Shown here in pieces: positions 53,044 to 63,703 of a stretch of 64,000 nucleotides of DNA. The stretch covers positions 5,573,471-5,637,470 of the forward strand of contig NZ_CP086111.1 in NCBI RefSeq assembly GCF_016806835.2, written 5' to 3'. The notes under the pieces were generated by a model. It searched no databases. It was given only the letters and a program-made list of their open reading frames with translations, and was not told the origin of the DNA. The position numbers were made by a program, and so were the translations under genes. The DNA is from Skermanella rosea. GTDB lineage: Bacteria > Pseudomonadota > Alphaproteobacteria > Azospirillales > Azospirillaceae. Every line of letters starts with the position of its first letter. Positions within the stretch are counted from its first letter, which is position 1.

Positions 53044-53577
53044 TCAATGACCCGAATGATCCGAACCGCCCAGCACATAGCTCTCGGGCACCGCGTCGAA
53101 GGCGACGACCTCGCCACCGTGAGCTTCGGCGAAATGTCGGGCAGCCTGCTCCTGGCCGAAGGGGACCGCCTCGTCCCCGCCCATACCGCCCTTCCTGGTG
53201 CTGCCGATCACGTACCAGGCGCGGCGCGCATCGACCCAGGTCCCGGGTTCGGGATGATCCCAGTCCTTCACCGCGGCCATGTCCGTCACGTAGATCGCGG
53301 CGATGTCCTTAGGCTCCTCGGGCAGTTTAGTGAAGGCGATGGCATCACGGGCGGAGGAGAACCAGACCGGCTCGTCCCGGCTTTGCAGGATCGCCTGCCC
53401 CTTGGGGCCGGAATGCTCGGCGAGCGCCATTCCGCAGTAGTGCCCTATCGCCTCGTCCGTCACCTCGTGCGGAGCTGGGGGAGCTGACGCCTGCTGCTCC
53501 TCTCCGCAGGCCGCGAGCAGCAGGAGCACCGCTCCCAGGATGGTCGATACCAGGAAGGTTGGTACAGGCCGCATCAT
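53044..53577 (-). CDS. nosL: NosL copper chaperone lipoprotein
   Basis: A 177-residue outer-membrane-type lipoprotein with lipobox LLAACG (Cys ~24). NosL binds Cu+ and delivers it for NosZ CuZ assembly. Conserved features: HYCGMALAEHSGPKGQ with the Cys-Gly-Met metal site, VWFSSARDAIAF, and ARHFAEAHGGEVVAFD. The ATG overlaps the nosY stop. Confidence 0.93.
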   Translation of the reverse strand: MMRPVPTFLVSTILGAVLLLLAACGEEQQASAPPAPHEVTDEAIGHYCGMALAEHSGPKGQAILQSRDEPVWFSSARDAIAFTKLPEEPKDIAAIYVTDMAAVKDWDHPEPGTWVDARRAWYVIGSTRKGGMGGDEAVPFGQEQAARHFAEAHGGEVVAFDAVPESYVLGGSDHSGH

Positions 53578-54404
53578 ACTTGCCTCTTCTGAAAGAGCAG
53601 TGTCGCCACGCCCAGTGGCACGGCGATCCAGGCCGCCAGCGCGGTCAACAGGAGTGCCGGCGGCAGGCGCAGGGTCTCGGCCAGGCCGGCCATGCCTGCG
53701 AAGACGCTGACGTTTGAGAAACCGGTCAGGTTGAACAGACGGTAGGCATCCGCCGGGTTCAGCAGCAGCAGCACGTTGACGATCTCGGGGGTCATGATCC
53801 GCCCACCGTCCACGACGAGAACACCCAGAAGCGCCATGTCGTAGAGCAGGACGAACAACAGCCAGGCTCCGACCGCAAGCCCCGCCGCCGTGCCGCGGTT
53901 CCCGACCGCAGCACTGATCAGGTAGCCGAGGGCTACGAACGCGGCGCCGAGCAGGACGGAGGATCCGATCATGGCGGCGAAGGGCCGCCATGCGGCAATT
54001 CCGTCGCTGTTCCCCGCTGTGGCCAGGGCAAGGCCGGCGGCCCCGTAGCCGAGCACCGTGGCGAAAGCGAGGATCGACACGTGCCCCAGGAACTTGCCGA
54101 TGATGATCTGCAGGCGGGAAACCGGATATGTCAGCAGCAGCATCATGGTACCGCGCTCGAATTCCCCGACCAGCGCATCGTAGGACAGCAGCAGGGCTAT
54201 CAATGGCAGCAGGAAGATCGTCAGGCTGGACAGGCTGACTACGGTCACCTCGACCGGACCGACACCGACGGCTCCTGTCGGGGCACTACCGAGGAAGGAC
54301 AGGGTTAGGGCGAGGGCCGCCATCAGCACCGTAATTGCCAGAACCCAGCGATTGCGGAGACCGTCACGGATCTCCCGGCCGGCAAGGGTCAGGATGTGCC
54401 TCAT
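53574..54404 (-). CDS. nosY: NosY ABC transporter permease
   Basis: A 276-residue membrane protein with six TM helices, the permease of the NosFY transporter needed for CuZ maturation; the substrate is thought to be a sulfur species. Typical REIRDGLRNRWVLAITVLMA start and YDALVGEFERGTMMLLLTYPVSR block. Overlaps nosF and nosL by four bases. Confidence 0.93.
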   Translation of the reverse strand: MRHILTLAGREIRDGLRNRWVLAITVLMAALALTLSFLGSAPTGAVGVGPVEVTVVSLSSLTIFLLPLIALLLSYDALVGEFERGTMMLLLTYPVSRLQIIIGKFLGHVSILAFATVLGYGAAGLALATAGNSDGIAAWRPFAAMIGSSVLLGAAFVALGYLISAAVGNRGTAAGLAVGAWLLFVLLYDMALLGVLVVDGGRIMTPEIVNVLLLLNPADAYRLFNLTGFSNVSVFAGMAGLAETLRLPPALLLTALAAWIAVPLGVATLLFQKRQV

Positions 54405-55339
54405 CCCGCGTGCCCTCCATCGAGGAACTGCGCATACAACTCATCGAGCGTCGGTGGAAAAATCTCGATGTCGCGGACGGCCGGCCCGAAGGCGGCGGCC
54501 CGCCGAACGACCTCCATCTTGCTGTCGTCGCCGCAGGTGAGATCCACAGCGAAGCCGTTCATTTCCCCGCCGCTGATGCTGGGGGCGTTGAGGGCGGTGC
54601 CATTGAGCTGTCGGATCAGGTCCTCTGCAGAACCCGCAACCGAGATCCGCATGCGCACCGGCAGGCGCGCGATGGAGCGAAGCTTCTCGATGGTCCCGAG
54701 CGCGATCAGGCGGCCCCGGTCCATGATCGCGACGCGATCGGTCTGTCCTTCGAGTTCAGTCAAGGCGTGGGAGGACAGAAGGACGGTAGCGCCCGCATCA
54801 CGCAGATCCGACACGATGGCATAGAAGTGCTGGCGAAGCTGCGGGTCGAGGCCGGTCGTCGGCTCGTCGAGCAGCAGCACGCGGGGCGAGCCGAGCAGCG
54901 CCTGGGCAAGACCGAGACGCTGGCGCATGCCCTTGGAATAGCCCCCGACTCGTTTCCCTGCCGCATCGGCGAGGCCGACCCGCGCCAGCAGATCGCGCCC
55001 TTCCCCCTTCGGTACGCCTTTCAGCCTGGCGAAGAAGGTGATCACTTCCGCGCCGGTCATCGACGCGTTGAAGGCGATGGTTTCGGGCAGGAAGCCGACG
55101 CCGTTGCGGGCCCGCACCGCGGAAGATGCCGCGGGATCCTCGCCCAGCACGCGCACGATTCCGGCCGAGGGACGGATCAGCCCCAGCATCAGCTTCATCA
55201 GCGTGGTCTTGCCGGCGCCGTTGTGGCCGACCAGGGCCACGCTCTCACCCGGATTGAGATCGAGATCAACGGCCTGGACCGCCATTTGGGATCCATAGCA
55301 CTTCTCGATTCCCAGCATTTTGATCGACGGGTTGGTCAT
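54401..55339 (-). CDS. nosF: NosF ABC transporter ATPase
   Basis: A 312-residue ATP-binding protein: Walker A GHNGAGKTT near residue 39, signature GGYSKGMRQR near 133, Walker B LLLDEPTTGLDP near 155 and switch His in LSSHALTE. A C-terminal ~80-residue extension is typical of NosF. Start ATG 55339 overlaps the nosD stop by one base. Confidence 0.95.
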   Translation of the reverse strand: MTNPSIKMLGIEKCYGSQMAVQAVDLDLNPGESVALVGHNGAGKTTLMKLMLGLIRPSAGIVRVLGEDPAASSAVRARNGVGFLPETIAFNASMTGAEVITFFARLKGVPKGEGRDLLARVGLADAAGKRVGGYSKGMRQRLGLAQALLGSPRVLLLDEPTTGLDPQLRQHFYAIVSDLRDAGATVLLSSHALTELEGQTDRVAIMDRGRLIALGTIEKLRSIARLPVRMRISVAGSAEDLIRQLNGTALNAPSISGGEMNGFAVDLTCGDDSKMEVVRRAAAFGPAVRDIEIFPPTLDELYAQFLDGGHAG

Positions 55340-56745
55340 CAGCCCGCCTTCGCGCTCTGAAGCGACAAGCTCAGTTCCTCCGGAGGTTCCGGCATGACCG
55401 GCCGTGGGGTCGGCGGCCGGATCAGGGGGCGGGTATCGACGACGCCGCCCGGCGTGAGAGCGGGAAACTGCTTCTGGGCCCACCGGATGACCTGGATGCC
55501 GGGGCTGTTCAGGAGCAGCTTGGCGGCAGGATAAGTCCAGACAATGCGGTCGATGATGTCGTTGGGGCGGTATGCCTCGTCCGCGATACCGTCGCCGCTC
55601 AGGTCGAACGCGGCGTTGTCGCTCCAGTAGTTTCCCCGGCCCTCGACCGACCAGTCCAGGGAGCGCGTTCCGACGTACTTGACCTGGGTGCGGTTGTTGA
55701 CGAAAGCGTTCCCGGAAAGCTGGTTGCGTTCCGAACCGGCCGTGAAGTGAACGCCGATCGCGCAGTCCTCGAACCAGTTGCCTCTGAAGGCATTCCGATT
55801 GGCGTTGTAGATGAAGACGCATTTACCGGTAGCGTCTCCGGCAATTGCCAGATCCGACCCACCCTGTGGAACGTGAACTCCGTCATCAGCCTCACCTTCC
55901 GACAGCCCAGCCGGTCCTTGCGTCCGCCGGCCCAGGACCACGTTGCCCTCTATCCGGGAATTGTTGGCTGCGTTGAACAGGAGGCCGTGATCGCGGCTGC
56001 CGATCGACCAATTGTCCAGGACCCTCAGGCGATCCGAGAACATGATGGCCAGGGCCGCGTGACTGCCGACCGACACGTTGCCGGACACCTCGCTGTCGTT
56101 GGTGTACATGTAGTGGACCGCAAAGCGCACCCCCTCGAACCAGTTGCCCTGGAACAGGTTGCGCCGGCTGGTCACCACGTAAATGCCGTCGCGGCCATAT
56201 CGGATGCGGTTGCCCACCACCTTGGCGTCAGGCGCATTCCAGACCGAGATACCATTGCCGGCTTCGGCGGTCCGGACATCCCGCAGGCCGGTGATCAGAT
56301 TGTGCCGGACCTCGGAGCCCACAGCTCCATGCAGGTAGACACCGTAGAGATTGTTCTCGAGACGGTTGGCCTCGATAACCGACCGGGTCGCCGTCCGTTC
56401 AATGAAAATGCCGGCATCCATGGCCTGGAGGTCGCGTCCGGAGCCGCGAACCTCCAGTCCTGAAACGACTGTCCCGGCGGCCTGGATCGTCACGACGCTG
56501 CCGGTACTGTTTCCTTCCACAACAGCACCCGGCATGCCCTGCAGGGTGATGCGCTTGTCCAGCCTGACCGGCCCGGCATGAATGCCGGGCCGGAGAACCA
56601 GGACATCGCCCTCGGCCGCTTCCGCGACCGCGGTCTGAAGATCGCCACCGGCCGGCACCGACCTCTCAGCCGCTGGTGCGGGACTCGCCGCGGCGAGAGC
56701 CACGGCGAGTCCGACCCATACCCGGCAGGTCACGCAGGCGATCAT
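55339..56745 (-). CDS. nosD: NosD periplasmic copper-site maturation protein
   Basis: A 468-residue exported beta-helix protein with signal peptide to about residue 26 and repeated parallel beta-helix rungs ([35 protein letters not shown], NHxLLFN). NosD works with NosFY to supply the sulfide and copper for the CuZ centre. Overlaps nosZ by four bases. Confidence 0.94.
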   Translation of the reverse strand: MIACVTCRVWVGLAVALAAASPAPAAERSVPAGGDLQTAVAEAAEGDVLVLRPGIHAGPVRLDKRITLQGMPGAVVEGNSTGSVVTIQAAGTVVSGLEVRGSGRDLQAMDAGIFIERTATRSVIEANRLENNLYGVYLHGAVGSEVRHNLITGLRDVRTAEAGNGISVWNAPDAKVVGNRIRYGRDGIYVVTSRRNLFQGNWFEGVRFAVHYMYTNDSEVSGNVSVGSHAALAIMFSDRLRVLDNWSIGSRDHGLLFNAANNSRIEGNVVLGRRTQGPAGLSEGEADDGVHVPQGGSDLAIAGDATGKCVFIYNANRNAFRGNWFEDCAIGVHFTAGSERNQLSGNAFVNNRTQVKYVGTRSLDWSVEGRGNYWSDNAAFDLSGDGIADEAYRPNDIIDRIVWTYPAAKLLLNSPGIQVIRWAQKQFPALTPGGVVDTRPLIRPPTPRPVMPEPPEELSLSLQSAKAG

Positions 56746-58694
56746 GTTGACCGCGGTTCGACAAGCAGGCGACCGCGCATTTCCATGTGCATGGCGTGGC
56801 AGAACCAGGTGCAGAAATACCAGTGAACCCCCGGGCGCTGGGCGATGAAGGTGACCGACGCCGTCGCCTGGGGTGCTATCTCCATGTTAATGCCGTAGTT
56901 GATCAGGCAGAAGCCGTGGGTGAGGTCCTCCACCTCGTCCATGTTGGTGATGAAAATCGTCACCTCGTCGCCCTGCTTGACCTCGATCTTCTCCATGCTG
57001 AACGCGGGTGCGACCGAGTGCATGTAAACCCGCACCTTATTGCCGTCGCGCACGATCTCGTTCGCGTATTCCAGTTCGATGCCGTCCTGGGCGGCTTGCC
57101 TGCGGGCATCCTCCCAGAACGGATCCTGACGATTCCAGATGTGCACCGGATTGATCTTTGACGCGTGAACGATGGTGGCGTCATGCGGTTCGGCGAAGCT
57201 GGGGCTGTCGTGAACGAGGCGCATCTGCTCGCCGGAGATGTCGATCAGCTGATCGCATTCCGGCTTCATGGGGCCGACATTGATGAAGCGGTCCTTGGAG
57301 AACTTGTTCAGGGACAGCAGCCACTTGCCGTCGGCCTCCTTGGTCTGGCCCATGGAGGTGTGATTGTGGCCTGGCTGGTAATGGACGTCGATCTTCTGGA
57401 TGATCGGATCGACCTTCTCGCCCTTGTAGGCGCGGATCGCCCGGTCGATGTTCCACTTGACCACCTGGCTGTCGATGAACAGGGTGGTGAAGGCGTTGCC
57501 CTTGCCGTCATACGCGGTGTGGAGCGGCCCGAGGCCCAGCTCCGGCTCGGCCACGATGCAGGCGCGCGGGTCGATTTTGTCGTCGAACAGGGCGTCGAAC
57601 TGGCGGACGTCAAGCACCGAAACGGTCGGCGCCAGCTTTCCATTGACCACGACATGGACGCCGTCGGGCGCCGTGTTGATGCCGTGCGGGCTGTTCGAGA
57701 TCGGGATGTACCGGGTGTAGCGCGAGCCGTGCCGGCCGTCGATCACCGGCACGCCGTTGATTTCCTTGTAATCCTTGTTGCGGACGGCTTCCTCGATCCT
57801 GGCCAGGTTGAAGACCACCGCCCAGTCCTGCTCCTTCGCCATCATGTCGGCGAGGACCACGCCTTTTTCCGAATTGTAGCAGGTCGAGAAGGCGTACTTG
57901 CCCTGGTAGTCGGCATCGGTGTTGTCGAGGTTGCCATCGACCATCACCTGCCAGGCGACCTTCATAGTATCGCCGTCGATCGCAGAGAAAATCGACCAGT
58001 ACTTGTCCGGTTCGTCCAGGATCTTGCCGTCATTGGGGAGCGGCACTTCGTACTCGCCGTTGCAGAAGACATAGCCGGTCCGCGGGAATTTCTGCACCCG
58101 CATGCCATGGACCGTGTTCTGGTTCGGCAGCTCGATGATCTTGTCGCAGCGCATGACGTCCAGGCGGATCCGGGCGACGCGGGTGTTGGCCTTGTCGTTG
58201 ATGAAGAGGTATCGACCGTCATAGGTCCCGTCGGTGAACGACAGGTGCGGATGGTGGGTGTCGCCGTTGGTGTAGATGCCTCCCTTGTCCGCAAGAAACT
58301 CCCGGGATTCAGGGCGCAGCCCCTCGGTCAGGATCTTGCGGCTCTCGTTCGTCTGTCCCCATCCCGTGGCGCTGCAGCGGTTGAACACCGGGATCCGGGT
58401 CATCTCACGCATGGACGGCAGGCCGAAGACACGGATTTCGCCGCTCTGGCCACCGCTGAAGAAAACGTAGTAATCGTCGAGCTGGCCAGGTTCCAGGTGT
58501 GAGGTGGCACCGCCCTGCTCCGCGGCGGCGACCGGGGTTGGCGCCAGGAGGGACTGGCCGACCAGGGTTGCCGCGGCACCTCCTCCGGCGCCGGTCAGTC
58601 CAGCCAGGGTCGCCAGCCTCGCGGTGCCGCCGAGCAGTTCGCGCCGATCGATCGACATTGCCTGTTCGACAGTTTTCTTCGTTTCTTCGGACAT
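56742..58694 (-). CDS. nosZ: Nitrous oxide reductase, clade I (Tat-exported)
   Basis: A 650-residue periplasmic copper enzyme reducing N2O to N2. Tat signal around residue 17 ([12 protein letters not shown]), seven-bladed propeller carrying the CuZ His ligands ([41 protein letters not shown]), and a C-terminal cupredoxin domain with the CuA ligands Cys628, Cys632, His636, Met639 in [12 protein letters not shown]. Complete. Downstream of nosR by 16 bases. Confidence 0.98.
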   Translation of the reverse strand: MSEETKKTVEQAMSIDRRELLGGTARLATLAGLTGAGGGAAATLVGQSLLAPTPVAAAEQGGATSHLEPGQLDDYYVFFSGGQSGEIRVFGLPSMREMTRIPVFNRCSATGWGQTNESRKILTEGLRPESREFLADKGGIYTNGDTHHPHLSFTDGTYDGRYLFINDKANTRVARIRLDVMRCDKIIELPNQNTVHGMRVQKFPRTGYVFCNGEYEVPLPNDGKILDEPDKYWSIFSAIDGDTMKVAWQVMVDGNLDNTDADYQGKYAFSTCYNSEKGVVLADMMAKEQDWAVVFNLARIEEAVRNKDYKEINGVPVIDGRHGSRYTRYIPISNSPHGINTAPDGVHVVVNGKLAPTVSVLDVRQFDALFDDKIDPRACIVAEPELGLGPLHTAYDGKGNAFTTLFIDSQVVKWNIDRAIRAYKGEKVDPIIQKIDVHYQPGHNHTSMGQTKEADGKWLLSLNKFSKDRFINVGPMKPECDQLIDISGEQMRLVHDSPSFAEPHDATIVHASKINPVHIWNRQDPFWEDARRQAAQDGIELEYANEIVRDGNKVRVYMHSVAPAFSMEKIEVKQGDEVTIFITNMDEVEDLTHGFCLINYGINMEIAPQATASVTFIAQRPGVHWYFCTWFCHAMHMEMRGRLLVEPRST

Positions 58695-58710
58695 TTTCCC
58701 ATTCCTTTGC

Positions 58711-61017
58711 TTATTTTAGGGGGTCAGCGCTCCTCGCGGGAACCGCCTGCAGCCGGCCGTCCGGAAGGTCCGTGATTTCCGCCTTCCGGCCGGCCGGCTG
58801 CATCGTCGGAGATGACATTGCCTGGCGTTTCTCACGCTTGAGGCGCTTCTGGATCACCACCGGGCATTTATGATCATGGTGATAGAGCATCTGGCAGTGC
58901 ATGCAGTAGATGCACTCGTTGACATTGATGTGCCCTTCCGGGTGGATGGACTGGACCGGGCACTCGGTTGCGCATCGCTGGCAGGGGCTGCCGCATTCGC
59001 GATAGCGGCGCAGCCAGTCGAACATGCGCAGGCGCGCGGGGATCGCCAGTGCGGCCCCGAGCGGGCACAGGTAGCGGCAGAAGAAGCGCTCGATGAACAG
59101 GTTCGCGACCAGCAGCGCGATTGCGAAGGTGACAAACGGCCACTCTCGCACGAAGCGCAGCACGATCGCCGTTTTGAACGGTTCCACCTCGGATACCTGC
59201 TCGGCGAGCGTGAGCGAGTAGAGCGACAGGCCGAACAGCGCCAGGAAAATGACGTACTTGATCGGCCACAGCCGCTCGTGCAGGCCCCACGGCACCCGGA
59301 TCTGAGGCACCCTGAAGAAGGTGCGCCCGATGCGGTTGGTCAATTCCTGCAGCGCCCCGAACGGGCAGAGCCAGCCGCAGAATGCGCCGCGCGCCCAGAA
59401 CAGCATCGCCGCGGCGACCGCGGTCCACAGGATGAAGACCAGTGGGGACAGCAGGAAATAGTCCCAGCTGAAGCCGGTGATCAGCGCATTCGTGAAGGTC
59501 AGGACGTTGACCACGGAAAGCTGCGCCGTCACCCACCAGCCGAGCCAGAGCAGCGTGAAGGACAGGACCGCCAACCGGACGCGGTCATACAGTTTGGGCC
59601 GCCTCACCAGCTGATGCTGGAAAAAGAAGATGCCGGTCAGGATGCCAAGCGACGTCCCGAGGATCGCGATATCGACAGTTGAGCTCCGCCAGATCCGTTG
59701 CCATAGGGGCTCCTCAGGGAGTCCGGCAGTCTCTATGTTGCGCGGACGTTCCTGAGCGGCTGTCCCTTCCGGAGATGAAATTTCCTCGGCGAGGACGTCC
59801 GGCGTGTCTGCCACCACGGCGCGCTGCTCGGTCCGGACATAACGCTCGGGAAGCTCGTAAGCGACATCGAAGGTCAGGAATGCCTTGTCCCGTGCGCCGA
59901 TGGAACGCTGAACCAGCAGCTGAAGACGCCACGATTCGACGGGGTTCAGTTCAGTCCCCTCCGGGACGGCAAAAATGGAGATTTCCCGGAAACGGGGGGC
60001 ACCGTCGGCGCCGAGCTGGTTGATCCGCTCGTGGTTGCGATCCCGGAAGCGGATCGTCTCCTGGTCCTGGATGATCTCTATCCGATCGAAGATACCGCCC
60101 CGGACGTAGCCTGATCCCTTGAAGCTGTAAGTGCCATTGCCGGCGACCAGGATTGCCTGCTGACCCGACTTGAGACGTTGCCGCAGACGGTCGTAAGCCG
60201 CCTCGCCCAGGAGTGAGCGTCCGATCGTCGGCACGCTCACCGGGGCCGTGTAGAGATCGATGAAGGTGTCGTCCGCCTGGCCCGGCTCCGGGCGCGCGGC
60301 CGCGGCCTCGTTGCCGGATCGAACGAAGGCTTCGTTGATGTCGCCGACGGTCAGGTGAAGGCGGCGGATCGAGCCGTCCCCGACCAGGCTTTCCCAGTCG
60401 CGGTTTTCCGCTGCAGTCATGTCGATGGTTCGCATGGCCGGCGGAATGGCGGCTGTGACCTCCGGCTGCGCACTGCCAAGGCCGCGCATCTGGGCGACAC
60501 GGCCGGCGGAGCGCATGATGCTGTCGCCCATCACCATCACGGTGACAGTGGCGCCGCTCACGATGTCAACCGACGTTCCAGACTCGGTCACGGAAGCGGG
60601 ACGCAGCACGTTCCGGCCGACATAACCTCCGATGAAAGCGGTGATCTTCTCCTCGGGTATGCCGATCAGGACGATCGGCTCCTTATGCTCGACAAGTCTG
60701 GCCCCCGCGATCGTGCCGTCCAGCGCGAGGCCGACGACGATGTGGATCGGCTTGCCCGAGTAACCGACGGCGTTGACGAAGTCGGAGTTCAGAAAGGCGT
60801 AGCCGAGCAGACGGTCACGCTGGTAGGCCGGCGCCACGGGCGGCGATCCCTGCAGCGGACCGAACCGATCGGCCTCGGGAAAAACCTGTGCCGGTTCCAC
60901 CCTCCCGAGGAAGTTTGCCAAGCCGGCCGCCTGCTGCGCCGGTGACAGTGTCGGCGATACGCAGACCGCGGCGATCACCGCTGACATGAACAGGAGAAAC
61001 CTGATTGCCTTCGTCAT
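58711..61017 (-). CDS. nosR: NosR, FMN/Fe-S electron donor to NosZ
   Basis: A 768-residue membrane protein. Signal sequence to about residue 27, periplasmic FMN domain with acceptor motif DIVSGAT (151-157, FMN on Thr157), a long periplasmic stretch, six TM helices (~445-660) with [13 protein letters not shown], and a cytoplasmic ferredoxin-like tail ([16 protein letters not shown]). NosR is needed for nosZ expression and feeds electrons to NosZ. First gene of nosRZDFYLX-DUF4142. Confidence 0.96.
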   Translation of the reverse strand: MTKAIRFLLFMSAVIAAVCVSPTLSPAQQAAGLANFLGRVEPAQVFPEADRFGPLQGSPPVAPAYQRDRLLGYAFLNSDFVNAVGYSGKPIHIVVGLALDGTIAGARLVEHKEPIVLIGIPEEKITAFIGGYVGRNVLRPASVTESGTSVDIVSGATVTVMVMGDSIMRSAGRVAQMRGLGSAQPEVTAAIPPAMRTIDMTAAENRDWESLVGDGSIRRLHLTVGDINEAFVRSGNEAAAARPEPGQADDTFIDLYTAPVSVPTIGRSLLGEAAYDRLRQRLKSGQQAILVAGNGTYSFKGSGYVRGGIFDRIEIIQDQETIRFRDRNHERINQLGADGAPRFREISIFAVPEGTELNPVESWRLQLLVQRSIGARDKAFLTFDVAYELPERYVRTEQRAVVADTPDVLAEEISSPEGTAAQERPRNIETAGLPEEPLWQRIWRSSTVDIAILGTSLGILTGIFFFQHQLVRRPKLYDRVRLAVLSFTLLWLGWWVTAQLSVVNVLTFTNALITGFSWDYFLLSPLVFILWTAVAAAMLFWARGAFCGWLCPFGALQELTNRIGRTFFRVPQIRVPWGLHERLWPIKYVIFLALFGLSLYSLTLAEQVSEVEPFKTAIVLRFVREWPFVTFAIALLVANLFIERFFCRYLCPLGAALAIPARLRMFDWLRRYRECGSPCQRCATECPVQSIHPEGHINVNECIYCMHCQMLYHHDHKCPVVIQKRLKREKRQAMSSPTMQPAGRKAEITDLPDGRLQAVPARSADPLK

Positions 61018-61077
61018 GCCGCCACCTTGAGGTGGGGCAATACTGCAGACACGCGGCCCTTGCGGAGAGTCTGCCGG

Positions 61078-61091
61078 TTGATCAGTATCGA
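61078..61091 (-). promoter_or_regulatory. FNR/NNR-like box for nosR
   Basis: TTGATCAGTATCGA differs from TTGAT-N4-ATCAA at one base. Its centre is 67 bases from the nosR ATG, so an activator at -41.5 would start transcription near 61043 with a 26-base leader. The spacing does not suit the divergent ferritin-like gene. Confidence 0.6.
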
Positions 61092-61115
61092 CGCACCGAA
61101 CGGGGAGACTTCGTC

Positions 61116-62033
61116 ATGGCATCGTCCTTCAACCCGAATTCCTGGCATATTTCCTCGATGGAGGAACTCATGGCGCTGGCCGAAGCGCAGGAGCATCGGG
61201 CTGCCGCGCGCTACGATCAGCTTGCCGCGCGCATGGACCGCTTCGGCAGCCTGGAGACGGCCGCCCTGTTCCGGCGGTTGGCGGCCATGGAGCGGGAGCA
61301 CGTCGAGGCCCTGTCCGACTGGGGTGGATCCGCAGCCCCTCACGCGAAGCTCCCGGACGAACTGGGAGAGGGAACGGCCACTGACACGGACGAGGTTCCC
61401 GTGTCGCTGACCCCTTACCGGGCGCTGGCGATCGCGGTCCGGAATGAGGAGCGGGCCTTCAGCCTGCTGACCTATATCGCCGCCCATGCGCAGACATCCG
61501 AGATAAGCGCACGGGCCGAGGCGCTGGCTATCGAGGAACTCCACCATGTGGCGCTTCTGCGCGCCCAACGGCGCAAGGCATACCACGCAGAGCGCCACGG
61601 CGCGCGGGATCATGAGCGCGAGATCGACATCGCCACACGGTCCGTTGCCGACCTGCGGATTGTCGCCGGGAGGCTGCTGTCCCGCGCGCTCGAAACCCAT
61701 CAAGCCCTTGCCCAGGAACTGCGGGCTGCCGGCGACCAGGAAGGAGCGGATCTTCTGTTCCACCTCATTGCCAAGGAACTGGCCGAAGCCCGGCGGCTTG
61801 GTATCCGTGGCTTCGGAAACTCCGGAGAGGAAGCTGCCGAAGCGCACGGTTCGGCAACATCGGCCGGCCTGGATTCCGGCGCTATGTGGCCGGTCGAAAA
61901 CATGGTTGATATTTTCCTGGCTGCCGCGGAGCGGAGCCGGGACGAAAAGGTGGTGCTTGAAGCGCAGCGGCTGGGGGGCGTGGCAATCACCTGGCTGGCG
62001 GAGTTGCGCGCCGACCTGGAAGCGACTGCTTGA
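61116..62033 (+). CDS. Ferritin-like (rubrerythrin-type) domain protein
   Basis: A 305-residue cytoplasmic protein with two ferritin-like helical segments: residues ~14-75 (MEELMALAEAQEHRAAARYDQLAARM...EREHVEAL) and ~125-175 (RNEERAFSLLTYIAAHA...EALAIEELHHVALLRAQRR). The E...ExxH spacing suits a diiron site. Such proteins occur beside nos genes in some alphaproteobacteria, role unknown. Start ATG 61116 has GGGGAG nine bases upstream. Divergent from nosR; a large hairpin ends it. Confidence 0.75.
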   Translation: MASSFNPNSWHISSMEELMALAEAQEHRAAARYDQLAARMDRFGSLETAALFRRLAAMEREHVEALSDWGGSAAPHAKLPDELGEGTATDTDEVPVSLTPYRALAIAVRNEERAFSLLTYIAAHAQTSEISARAEALAIEELHHVALLRAQRRKAYHAERHGARDHEREIDIATRSVADLRIVAGRLLSRALETHQALAQELRAAGDQEGADLLFHLIAKELAEARRLGIRGFGNSGEEAAEAHGSATSAGLDSGAMWPVENMVDIFLAAAERSRDEKVVLEAQRLGGVAITWLAELRADLEATA

Positions 62034-62093
62034 TGCCCGAAAGGTGATCATTCTTCACTCATTCAATCCCGTCGGGATTGCCTGCACATACTG

Positions 62094-62145
62094 GGCACGC
62101 TCCTTCGATGGGAGGCAGATGCGCCTCCCATCGAAGGAGCGTGCC
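62094..62145. terminator. 23-bp inverted repeat, likely bidirectional terminator
   Basis: Arms 62094-62116 and 62123-62145 are perfectly complementary over 23 bases with a six-base loop. It lies between the convergent ferritin-like and cytochrome c genes, the place for a two-way terminator. There is no flanking T-run, so RNA stabilisation is an alternative. Confidence 0.7.
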
Positions 62146-62159
62146 GTGACCGCGGAGGC

Positions 62160-62540
62160 TCAGGAATTCTGTTTCAGGTAGGCAATGATGTTTTGCCGCT
62201 CCGATTCGTTCTTGATGCCCGGGAAGGCCATTTTATTGCCCGGGATGAAGCCTTTGGGATCGGCGAGGTACTTGTCGAGATTGTCTTCGGTCCACGACAC
62301 ATCAGTCTCCTGGATCGGCTTGGAGTATGAGAAACCTTGCACAGCACCGGCTTCGCGGCCAACGACGCCATGGAGGTTGGGACCTACCCGGTTCGCTCCC
62401 CCCTGCTCGATCGTGTGACAAGCTTTGCACTTGTTGAAAGCCTTTTCTCCGGCTGCCGCATCGCCTTGAGCCGACGCGATGGAAACCGGTGTCATTGCGA
62501 GTGCTGCTGCGATAGCCAACAGAGTCTTATAGATCGTCAT
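62160..62540 (-). CDS. Class I cytochrome c (c2/c550-like)
   Basis: A 126-residue exported monoheme cytochrome: signal peptide to about residue 24 (SIASAQ), heme site CKACH (Cys38, Cys41, His42), GPNLHGVVGREAG after it, and Met104 ligand in GNKMAFPGI. It resembles the mitochondrial-type c550/c2 that donates electrons to NirS, NorC and NosZ. ATG 62540 has GAGGAGAG upstream. An earlier in-frame start adds ten residues without a signal pattern. Confidence 0.92.
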   Translation of the reverse strand: MTIYKTLLAIAAALAMTPVSIASAQGDAAAGEKAFNKCKACHTIEQGGANRVGPNLHGVVGREAGAVQGFSYSKPIQETDVSWTEDNLDKYLADPKGFIPGNKMAFPGIKNESERQNIIAYLKQNS

Positions 62541-62827
62541 TCCCACTCTCCTCCTGACACTCTTCGGCATGATCAGCGTTGTCTTCTGTACCTAGACAGG
62601 TTCTTTCATTGAGTTTTTGGTTGGCATTGCAAGGGACTCATTTTTCTAAAAAATAAATAATATTTATTTGGCTTGTAGCAGAAATAATCAACGCTAGCTC
62701 AAGGATTTTTGACATTCCGTTACTCCAATAGTAGAAATAACCGATGCTAACAGCTTCCTTATAGGGGCCAGCTGAGTAGCTGTCCTTGCGCTAGGGCAAA
62801 CTTTCCGGAAAAAATACAGGCGGGTTA
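62541..62827. other. AT-rich intergenic region
   Basis: About 290 bases, clearly more AT-rich than the rest of the window. It includes a near-perfect AT palindrome AAATAAATA-A-TATTTATTT at 62651-62669. No gene seen. It could hold the cytochrome promoter or mark an insertion boundary. Confidence 0.45.
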
Positions 62828-63325
62828 TTGGGTGTTAACATAGGTCCATGGCCTGTTGCCCGACACCGTGGTCCTGCCCAACAACGCGGGGCAGTTCGCC
62901 GTCGGACGTTACGCCATGTGCTGATGTATCGGCTTGGCACTGGGCCGGTCCTCGAGGTCTTGGCGGCGTTCCGGCGGCTGGCCGAGCACAACGTCGCCGA
63001 GGTGCGTGAGATCGTGGCGAACTGCTTTACCCGGCTCGATAGCCTGGAGGCGGTCTCGCGCGAGGAGTTGTCCCAACGCCCCCAGGAGAGCAGCGTTACC
63101 GTGCTCGATGTCCGCTCCGAGGACGAGTTCGCGTTGGGTCAACTGCCAGGCGCCGTGAATATCCCGCTGGCCGACCTCGAGCGGCGCCTCGCCGATCTCT
63201 CGTCCAATCACGGAGTGGCCGCCTACCGTCGCGGGCTGTACTGCGTGTTGTCCTTCGAGGCAGTCGCCGAGTTCCGGCGTCATGTTTACCGGGTCTACCG
63301 CCCCAAGGACGGCTATCCGGAGTAA
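62828..63325 (+). pseudogene. ArsR-rhodanese regulator remnant
   Basis: The C-terminal two thirds match an ArsR-family regulator fused to a rhodanese domain: a dimer helix segment (VLEVLAAFRRLAEHNVAEVREIV), the SREEL linker and the rhodanese core VTVLDVRSEDEFALGQLPGAVNIPL. The N-terminal winged helix is missing, replaced by sequence without family pattern. The rhodanese loop that usually reads AYCRGPYCV is AYRRGLYCV, so the usual first cysteine is lost. Most likely non-functional. Confidence 0.65.
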
Positions 63326-63514
63326 AAGGCTGCCGGCTTGCCAGTCGAAGCCCTTTTCTGAGCGCTCCTCTGACCTGGGTGTCCGAGGACGCAATATGAC
63401 GGCGACCGCACATCGCCCATCCTGCGCGACAAGTCCTGCGACAGCGTTTTTGGTGACAATCCCTATCAGGCTCTGTGAGCAGAGCCCGAAGGATCAAGGC
63501 TGATCGGTCGTGTT
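63326..63514. other. Short stretch without a supported gene
   Basis: No gene, repeat or promoter that I can support on either strand. It separates the ArsR-rhodanese remnant from the transposase fragments. Confidence 0.4.
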
Positions 63515-63670
63515 CTATATCACATGCCGGATCCAGGGTTCTGAAAACATAATCTTAATGATCCAAAAATCCTTCGCATCTGCGACCACTCTGGCCAATC
63601 GTTCCTCGTCAACAATATTATATGCGGCCTTCAGCTTCGCCCAATCGTCTGGTGGATTGCCGTCATACAC
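63515..63670 (-). CDS. Possible small protein or gene fragment
   Basis: A 51-codon frame from GTG 63670 reads like real protein (DGNPPDDWAKLKAAYN, EERLARVVADAKDFW) and ends shortly before the window's accessory tail. I recognise no family and see no ribosome binding site. It may be the C-terminal fragment of a lost gene. Confidence 0.3.
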   Translation of the reverse strand: MYDGNPPDDWAKLKAAYNIVDEERLARVVADAKDFWIIKIMFSEPWIRHVI

Positions 63671-63703
63671 GACGGCTTATTGTCGCCCGGCCACAAAGGC
63701 CCG

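Noticed and set aside
57165-58502. Long open frame opposite nosZ
   Set aside because: It is a mirror of nosZ caused by GC-rich third positions; no family signal, while the nosZ frame has full CuA and CuZ motifs.
61027-61040. TTGAGGTGGGGCAA as a nosR operator
   Set aside because: TTG-N8-CAA spacing fits, but it lies ten bases from the nosR ATG and the inner half-sites are not symmetric; the box at 61078 fits better.
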